From contig JADJYS010000035.1 of assembly GCA_016719645.1 (NCBI GenBank), positions 17,926 through 81,925 on the forward strand: a stretch of DNA of 64,000 nucleotides, read 5' to 3'. The DNA is from a bacterium. Lineage in GTDB: Bacteria; Krumholzibacteriota; Krumholzibacteriia; LZORAL124-64-63. Positions 57,389 through 64,000 of the stretch are shown one piece after another. The position numbers and the translations under genes were made by a program. The first letter of the stretch is position 1. Every line of letters begins with the position of its first letter. Under the pieces are notes generated by a model. It was not told the DNA's origin. It saw nothing but the letters and a program-made list of their open reading frames with translations, and searched no databases.

Positions 57389-57900
57389 ATGATGAAAAAC
57401 GACAAGACCTACAGCATTTCCGAGTTGGCGGCCCTGGGGGACGTCAGTCCGCGCACGGTGCGCTACTACGTGCAGCTGGGCGTCCTGCCGCCGCCGGCGG
57501 GGCGCGGGCTGGGCGGGAAGTACGGGCCGCAGCACCTCGAGCGCCTGTTGAAGGTGCGCGAGCTGCAGCGCGAGGGCGTCCACCTGGAGCAGATGGCGGC
57601 GTTCCTGGACCGCCCCGAGACGAAGGACCTGGTGTGCGAAGTGTCCCGCCACTACGTGGCGGAGCCGAGGGCCGAGCTCAAGTGCTTGGCCCTGCGCGAA
57701 CCCCCGCCCGAGCCGCCGGCGCTGCGGCGCCAGGTCGTGACGCGGGTGGAGGTGGCCGAGGGCGTCTGGCTGGAGTTCGCCGCCGGCGCGGGGATGCCCG
57801 TCGGGCCGAGGCTGGAGCGGATCGTGCGGCTGCTGCGCGACAACCTGGACATGCCGTCCGGGGAGGATCCCGGCGCGCGCCGCGGTGGGAGAGCCGGTGA
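57389..57900 (+). CDS. MerR-family transcriptional regulator, probably leaderless
   Basis: About 170 residues. The N-terminal winged helix-turn-helix is clear: YSISELAALGDVSPRTVRYY (about 8-27) then QLGVLPPP and KYGPQHLERLLKVRELQREG. The C-terminal half is not of the metal-sensing Cys type (only two Cys), so it senses something else. The initiation ATGs at 57389 and 57392 have no ribosome binding site because they coincide with the expected transcription start. Reading on in the same frame would overlap the next gene by about 180 bases; a single indel near 57860-57890 would give the stop at 57900, just before the next ribosome binding site. That end is inferred. Confidence 0.75.
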
Positions 57901-57923
57901 ACCCGGCAGGGAGGATGACCGAG

Positions 57924-60208
57924 ATGAAGACCGAGCTGAAGACCTTCGGCATGTTCGGCAGCAACGAGGCGCCCGTGCCCCTGCAGGGCGTCGAGATCGT
58001 GGTCGACGCGCGCGACACCGCCGCCCTGGTCAAGGTGCGGCAGCGGTTCCGCAACGTGGAGAGCGGCCCCATCGAGGCGGTGTACAGCTTCCCGCTCGAT
58101 GAGGGCAGCGCCGTCCGCGGCTTCGTGATCGAGGTCGAGGGCCGCCGCATCGCCGGCCGCGTCGTGGAGAAGGAGAAGGCGTTCGAGATCTACGACGACG
58201 CCATCGCCGACGGGCACCAGGCCTTCCTGATGGACCAGGACCGCCCGAACATCTTCACCGTGAGCGTCGGCAACCTGGCCCCGGGCGCCGAGGCGACCGT
58301 GACCCTGGAGTACGCCACCATGCTGGACGCCACGGCCGACGGCGTGCGCCTCTGCCTGCCCACCACGATCTCGCCGCGCTACATCCCCGCCGCCCAGGCC
58401 GCCGGGATGGACCCGTCGGAGCTCGACCACCTCACGCCGCCGGTCGCGCGCGGGGGCGTGCCCTACGGGCTGCGGATCGACGTGGCCTACGCCGGCGCGT
58501 CGCCGCTGCGCGGGATCGAATGCCCGAGCCACCCGGTGTCGATCGACCTGGACGGGACGCGGGCCGGGATCAGCCTGGCCGCCGAGTCCACGGCCCTGGA
58601 CCAGGACTTCGTGCTCGAAATCCGGCAGGCCGACCCCTTCCGGCCGCGCGTCACGCTGGTGCCCGACCCCACCGGTGGCTTCGTGGCGCTGCTGAACTTC
58701 CGGCCCGAGATGCCGGTGTCGGAGTGCGTCGCGCGCGAGGTCGTCTTCCTGCTCGACCGTTCCGGCTCGATGGGCGGCGAGAGCATCGAGCAGGCCCGCA
58801 AGGCGCTCCTGCTCTGCCTGCGCAGCCTGCGGAGTGGCGACAGCTTCAACGTGGTGAGCTTCGGCTCGCACTTCGAATCGCTGTTCCCGCGGCCGGTCGC
58901 CTACGACCAGACGACGCTGGACCGGGCGACGGCGGCCATCCAGGCCATGACCGCCAACCTGGGCGGCACGGAGATCCTGGCGCCGCTGAAGCACATCCTG
59001 CAGTCGGGCGCCGGGCGCCGCTGCGACATCCTGCTGCTGACCGACGGCCAGGTGGGCAACGAGAAGGAGTGCATCGAGCTGGTCGGCGCCCATCCGGGCG
59101 TGCGCCTGTTCACCTTCGGCATCGGCCGCGGCGCCTCGGAGCACCTGGTGCGCGGGCTGGCGCGCGCGTCCGGAGGCGCGGCGGAGTTCATCTTCCCGGG
59201 CGAGCGCATCGAACCCAAGGTGCTGCGGACGTTCGGGCGCCTGGGCTGCCCGGCCTGGTCCGGCATCGAGCTGGAATGGGAGGGGCTGCAGCCCGACCTG
59301 GTGACGCCCGGCACCCTCAACCGACTGTTCGGCGGCGAGCAGTTCACGGTGATGGCGCGGCTGCGCGCGCCGGGGAGGGCACCGTGACGCTGCGGGCCCG
59401 CGACGGCGACAACGTGCGGTCGTGGTCGCTGCCGCTGGACACCGCCGAGGTCGCCGACAGCGACGCCGGCCTGCCCGCCCTGCTGGCCCGTCTGGCGATC
59501 CGCGACCTGGAGGAGGCGCCGCGCACGGGCTCCGTCCAGACCACCCGCAAGCGCGACGGCCGGGAGAAGCGCATCCTCGAGCTGGCCTGCGCCTACCAGG
59601 TGATGTCCAGCCTGACCAGCTTCGTGGCCGTGGATCGGGAGTCGCACGTCGAAGGCACGGCGGAGCTGCGCCGGGTGCCGGTGGCGCTGACGCGGGGGTG
59701 GGGCGGCACGGGTGCGGGGATGATCATGTGCAAATGCGACAACGTCGACTACATGGTGAAATGCGCCCCCTCCTCCAACTTCATGGCGAACCTGTTCTCG
59801 TCCAAAGGAAGCACGTGGATGGATGCTGAAGAGCACTCGGAAGATGGTGAAAACAACCGGAAGCGCCTCGAGCGCGACGAGCCGGACCTGCTCCTGCAGC
59901 TCGTGCTGGCCCAGCAGGCGGACGGCTCCTGGCGCCTCACCCGCGAGCTGGCCAAGGCCGTCGGCGCCAAGCTCAAGGATCTGAAGCTGGAAGCGGCGAG
60001 CCTGACCCACCTGGATCCGGAGACGGCGGCCGCCGTGGTCGCCACCAGGTGGGCGCTGCAGACGCTCGCGATTCGTCTGGCCGAGCGCGAGGTGGAGTGG
60101 AGCGGCGTGGCCGCCAAGGCCCGGGCGTGGCTCCTGGTCGCGACGGGGCAGATCATGATCTGCACCGATCCCGTCAGCAGCTACCTGAATGAGACCCGGT
60201 CCGTCTGA
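57924..60208 (+). CDS. VIT and VWA domain protein, one frameshift
   Basis: About 761 residues when repaired. An N-terminal VIT domain (VDARDTAALVKVRQRFRN, FPLDEGSAVRGF, EKEKAFEIYDDAI) is followed by a VWA domain with a complete MIDAS: FLLDRSGSMGGES (about 275), Thr in ANLGGTEIL and Asp in LLLTDGQVG. A C-terminal helical part carries ACAYQVMSSLTSFVAVD and QADGSWRLTRELAKA. No signal peptide, so probably cytoplasmic. The MIDAS suggests metal-dependent binding of a partner. A lost G near 59373 breaks the frame in RAPG-EGTVTLRARDG. The start at 57924 is chosen because GGGAGG lies 9 bases before it. Directly follows the MerR-like gene. Confidence 0.85.
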
Positions 60209-60228
60209 GTCCCGCCCGGATCGCTCTG

Positions 60229-60260
60229 AAGGTGCCGGCGCCCGATCGGGCCGGCACCTT
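60229..60260. terminator. terminator between VIT-VWA and the kinase-TPR gene
   Basis: AAGGTGCCGG pairs with CCGGCACCTT (10 bp). The 12-base interior CGCCCGATCGGG can form its own short stem. Convergent genes on both sides. Confidence 0.65.
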
Positions 60261-60278
60261 CCCGCGTGACCCGGCCGC

Positions 60279-63200
60279 TCACAGCAACCGCGCCCGCCAG
60301 GCGGCGGCTTCCTGCAGCCGGCCCTGCCGGTCGCAGAGGCCGGCCAGCAGGCGCATGGCGTACTGGGCGTCGCCGTTGGCGGCGCCCAGTTCCTTCTCGA
60401 GGATCCCGAAGCTCTCTTTCAGGACCTTCTCGGCTTCGCCCAGCTCGCCCAGCGCCAGCCAGGACTCCCCGCGGTCGGTGAGGATGCGGCCGCGGGTCCG
60501 CGGATCGAGGGGACCCGGCGTGTCGTCCAGGGCCAGGGCCAGCAGACGGTCGGCGTCGGCCCGGCGGCCCGCCCTGAGGTGCAGGCTGGAAAGCCGCGCC
60601 CGCACCCAGCGGTATCGGTGCTGCCCGGCCCGGAACGCCCCAGGTAGAACGCCTCGGTGGCCGTCAGCTCCTTCTCCGCGTCGTCGTACCGCTTCAGGTC
60701 GATCAGCGCGCCGGCCAGGTGCACCGTGCCGATCCAGCGCCCGGGGTGGTCGATCCCCTTGGCGGCCGTGTAATCGTCGCGCCCCTGGCGCAGCTGCTTT
60801 TCGGCTTCCTCCGGCTGGTTCAGGCGCCGGAGGCTGCGCCCCAGGTCCACGCGCGTGATCGACGTTTCGGGGTGGTCGGCGCCCAGGACCCGCTCGCGCG
60901 TGGCGAGGACCACGCGGAGCTGCTTGACCGCCGCCTCGTCGTCCCCCAGTCCGGCCAGCGCGCGGGCGTAGTCGTTGCGGAACAGCAGCGTGTTGGGGTG
61001 GTCCGCGCCGCTGACCGCGGTCGAGAGTTCGACCGCCTCGGCGTAGGAACCAGCGCCTCCCGGTTGCGCCCCTGTTTCTGCTGCGTCGTCGCCAGCCGGT
61101 AGAGCACGGTCGGCAGCAGGCTGGGATCGGTGATCCCGGTGTCGCGGCAGGTCGTCACCAGTCCGGCGAAGGTCGCTTCGGCCCCCGCGAGATTCCCCCG
61201 GCGCGACTGCACCTCGGCCACCGCGATCAGCGCCTGCACGGTGGTCTCGTCGTGGTCGCCGTAGATCGTCCGCGTCATGGCGTAGGCGGCCTGCGCGAGC
61301 GAATCCGCCTCGTCGAAGCGTTCGGAACCCACGATGATCTCCGCGAGCGAAGCGCAGCAGGATCGCCGTGTCGGGGTGGGGGCCGTCGAAGACCTTCCCG
61401 TGGATCGCGATCGCCTCGCGCAGCAGCTGCTCGCCCTCGCCGCTGCGCCCCATCGCTTCCAGCAGCCGGCCCAGGTTGTGCAGGTCGGTGGACACGAACG
61501 GGTGGAGGTCGCCCAGCACCCGGCGGTGGACCGCGAGAGCCTCGGTGTAGAAGCCTTCCGCGGCCGGCAGGTCGCCCCGGGCGCGCGCCAGGTTGCCCAG
61601 GCTGTTGAGGTTCACGGCCAGGGCGTCGGATTCCTGCGGCAGGCCGCGGTAGACCGCGAGCGAGCGCTGCATCAGCGAGTCGGCCTCGCCGTAGGCGCCC
61701 TGCTCCTGCAGCACGTTCGCCAGGTAGAGGGAGGCCTCGGCCCAGGCGACCGAGTCGACCGGCGCCGAGTCCGCCATGCTCTGCAGGGCCTGCCGGTACG
61801 TCGCTTCGGCTTGCTTCATCTCGCCGCGGTTCCAGGCCAGCGAGCCGGCCTCCACCAGGTACATCACGGGGAAGGCCGAGTCCCGCCCGAACGCCGACCG
61901 CAGGGCGAGCACGCGGTCGATCTGCGCCTGCGCGGCCCCGTAATCGCCCAGCTGGCGGTAGGTGCGCCCCAGCTGCAGCCGCAGCGCCGCCTCCACCTCC
62001 GCTGGTCCGCCAGCTCCTTGCCGACGCGCCCGGCCGTCTCGTCGAGGATCGCGCGCAGGGCATCTCGGGTGTCGCGCCCTGGGCACGTGCGGACCCACGC
62101 CGCCGAGCATGTCTCCGAGGAAGCGCGACACCTGCGTGGCCTTGGCGGCCTCGCGGATCGCCAGGCGCGAGGCCCGCTCTGCGCGCACGTACATCACCGA
62201 GCTGACCACCACGGCCGCGATCAGCACGGCCGTGATCGCGCCCAGCGCGGCGAACGTCCCGCGGTTGCGCCGCACCAGCTTGCCGAGGCGGTAGGAGGCG
62301 CTCGGCGGCCCGGCGGTCACCGGCTCGTTGCGCAGGTGGCGCCGCACGTCGGCCGCCAGCCCGTTGGCCGTCTCGTAGCGCCGTTCGCGGTCCTTCTCCA
62401 GCGCCTTCATCGTGATCCAGTCCAGGTCGCCGCGCAGCTCGCCCTGCAGCCGCTTCGGCGGGCGAGGCCGCGGGCTTCGGCGATGCTCGTGGACCGCTCG
62501 CCGAGGGTGCTGAAGCGCGAACTCGGCCGCGGCGGGTCCTGCTCGCGGATGATCTTGCGGATCGCCTCGTAGCCGGCCTTGCGCAGGTCGCGCGAGTCGA
62601 AGGGCAGCGCGCCGGACAGCAGCTCGTACAGCACCACGCCCAGGGCGTAGACGTCGGTGCGCGTGTCGATGTCGTCGTCGGTGAGGACGCCTGCGGGGCT
62701 CATGTACTCGGGCGTGCCGATCAGCTGACCCAGCTCGGTGAACATCGTCATCTCGGTCAGGCGCTGGGTCGTGGCCTTGGCCACGCCGAAGTCGATGATC
62801 TTCGGGGCCGGCCGCCCGTCGACCTCCGCGACCAGGATGTTCGACGGCTTCAGGTCGCGGTGGATGACGGCCTTCTGGTGGGCGTGCTGCACGCCCTCGC
62901 AGACGCGCACGAACAGCTCCAACCGTTCGGCGGTGCCCAGGCGGCGGCGGTTGCAGTAGTCGGTGATCGATTCGCCCTCGACGTACTCCATGACGAAGAA
63001 GGGGCGGCCGCGGTCGGTGGCGCCGGCGTCGAAGACCTTGGCGATGCAGGGGTGGTCCATCAGGGCCAGGGCCTGCCGCTCGGCGTCGAAGCGGGCCACC
63101 CGCGCGGGTGTCCATGCCCCGCTTGATGACCTTCAGGGCCACGCGGCGGCGGATCGGCTCGGTCTGCTCGGCCTCGAAGACCTCGCCCATGCCGCCTCGC

Positions 63201-63338
63201 CGATGCGCCGCCGCAGCAGGCGGTAGGGCCGATCACCGTGCCGATGTCCCTCTCCCGGCCAGGGCGGCGCCGCCGGCGGGCCGAGGGGCAGGTGCGATCG
63301 TCGTCGGGGCCGATCGAGAAGGTGCGGTAGTCCGTCAT
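60279..63338 (-). CDS. membrane Ser/Thr protein kinase with TPR sensor, at least nine indels
   Basis: About 1020 residues when repaired. Kinase domain first: GEVFEAEQTEP (Gly loop), VALKVIKRGMD (Lys), HRDLKPSNIL, KIIDFGVAK, GTPEYMSP and DVYALGVVLYELLSG; all catalytic residues are present. A single transmembrane helix follows (GTFAALGAITAVLIAAVVVS), then a long run of TPR repeats (for example LGRTYRQLGDYGAAQAQID, LLEAMGRSGEGEQLL, YARALAGLGDDEAA) to the C-terminus. Cytosolic kinase, with TPRs probably outside the membrane. Frames change near 63228, 63192, 63103, 62463, 62075, 62000, 61349, 61051 and 60621. Start ATG at 63338 with GGGAG before it. Confidence 0.85.
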
Positions 63339-63651
63339 CTGGAACTCCCGGTGAAAGGGGGAGTGGAGCGCGTCGAAACCCCTCCTTCAGCCGCGGCCGA
63401 TCCGGGACAGAAGAATGGAAATAGGATTGAAACTCTCTATCATTTTGCAGCAACAGCAGTAAGGAGCCCGACGATCACCCCCGGGCCCTATATGGATAAA
63501 TCAGGATTATATTATGGAATATTTTGGATATTCATTGAACCGGAGCGGTCCTATGAGGGCCGACCTTGACCATCCTGCAAGTCACAACTAGACTGGCGTC
63601 ACCCGATCAACTCGATGCCGATCTCAACTCGGGACGAAGCAGGGAAGATCC
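63339..63651. other. 313-base AT-rich intergenic region
   Basis: Between the divergent kinase and permease fragment. About 63415-63540 is much richer in A and T than the rest of the window. It contains a 25-codon frame (63492-63569) with no ribosome binding site. Probably carries promoters; I see no clear -35/-10 pair and no RNA gene. Confidence 0.5.
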
Positions 63652-64000
63652 GTGGCTGACGGAAGCGGCGGCGCCCCCGCCGATCTGGGCAAGTTGCGCA
63701 TTTCCGACGAGGAGCGGCAGGCCCTGGGCTTCCCGCCGCGGGCGATCCTGGCCAGCTTCCTGGTCGAATCGTGCTGCTGTGCCTGATCGGCGGGGTGCTG
63801 GGCTGTCTGCTCGCCCTGCCCGTGCATCGGCGTCTCGACGGGCACCACCAACCGGGCCGTTCAGCGAGGTCGCCTTCTTTACCGCATCTCGCCGGGCATC
63901 CTGGCGATCGGCCTGTTGGCGTCGGTCGCAAGCCGGGCTGGTCGGCGGCTTCCTGTTCGCGCGGTTATGCGGCGCACGGTCAGCGAGGCGCTGCGCGCCG
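63652..64000 (+). CDS. truncated FtsX/MacB-type ABC transporter permease, many indels
   Basis: Only the C-terminal part of such a permease can be read: GFPPRAILASFLVES, LLCLIGGVLGCLLALPV, then fragments of STGTTN, FSEVAFF, RISPGILAIGLLASVAS and VSEALRA in different frames. These match the last two or three helices of MacB-like permeases. The front (large periplasmic domain and first helix) is missing: a GTG at 63652 leads into an unrelated-looking SGGAPADLGKLRISDEER. At least five indels lie within 350 bases. The gene may be a real remnant or a mis-joined, poorly sequenced contig end. The window ends inside it. Confidence 0.5.

Noticed and set aside
63492..63569. 25-codon frame in the AT-rich gap
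   Set aside because: No ribosome binding site, atypical codon use, no similarity that I can see.

Overview
The window is a very GC-rich stretch of bacterial chromosome, dense with protein-coding genes on both strands. I found no rRNA, tRNA, CRISPR array, phage or insertion sequence. The cell is Gram-negative: there is a TonB-dependent receptor, an RND efflux system with its adaptor, lipoproteins, and a YejM/PbgA-like inner-membrane protein. Four secreted proteins carry a FlgD-like module (NPFNP motif, ending in a short beta segment), and there is one FISUMP-domain protein. These are typical of uncultivated FCB-related lineages such as Krumholzibacteriota or Eisenbacteria. That placement is an inference, not a measurement.

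Layout. 1-8.5 kb: C-terminal part of an APC permease, a small membrane protein, a TonB-dependent receptor, a FISUMP secreted protein and an M16 protease. 8.6-13.2 kb: a membrane-anchored spermidine-synthase-like protein and arginine decarboxylase SpeA. 13.2-19.9 kb: a secreted S8 protease, the YejM-like protein and an exported oligopeptidase F. 20-30.5 kb: a minus-strand operon of RND adaptor, two RND pumps (MdtABC-like) and a tricorn-type S41 protease. 30.7-35.7 kb: an HNH protein, a secreted lipase-like hydrolase, a CPBP membrane protease and a secreted coiled-coil protein. 35.7-39.4 kb: a minus-strand operon of small acidic protein, agmatinase, deoxyhypusine-synthase-like protein, kinase-like protein and RluA-type pseudouridine synthase. 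39.7-47 kb: a second tricorn-like protease, an acyl-CoA thioesterase, an Omp28/FlgD-module secreted protein, a methyltransferase and a secreted hypothetical protein. 47.2-64 kb: exonuclease III, a Cys/Ala-rich secreted protein, a Bcp peroxiredoxin, two overlapping lipoprotein genes, a FlgD-module lipoprotein, GlnRS, an S9 peptidase, a Cys/Met/His-rich secreted protein, an HsmA-type membrane protein, a leaderless MerR regulator, a VIT-VWA protein, a TPR-fused Ser/Thr kinase and a truncated FtsX/MacB-type permease.

Two themes stand out. First, polyamines: SpeA makes agmatine, the agmatinase makes putrescine, and the DHS-like enzyme in the same operon could use putrescine or spermidine for homospermidine synthesis or protein modification. 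Second, envelope proteolysis: eight peptidase genes (M16, S8, M3, two tricorn-like S41, CPBP, S9 and the hydrolase-like lipase neighbourhood) suggest a scavenging or envelope-maintenance lifestyle.

Sequence quality matters here. From about 47.5 kb to the end, nearly every gene is broken by single-base indels, mostly lost or gained G/C in short runs, and they become denser toward position 64000. Housekeeping genes such as glnS are hit eight times, so these are probably assembly errors at a poorly covered contig end rather than real pseudogenes. The coordinates below span the whole reconstructed gene in such cases. One similar indel lies in the TonB receptor near 4410.
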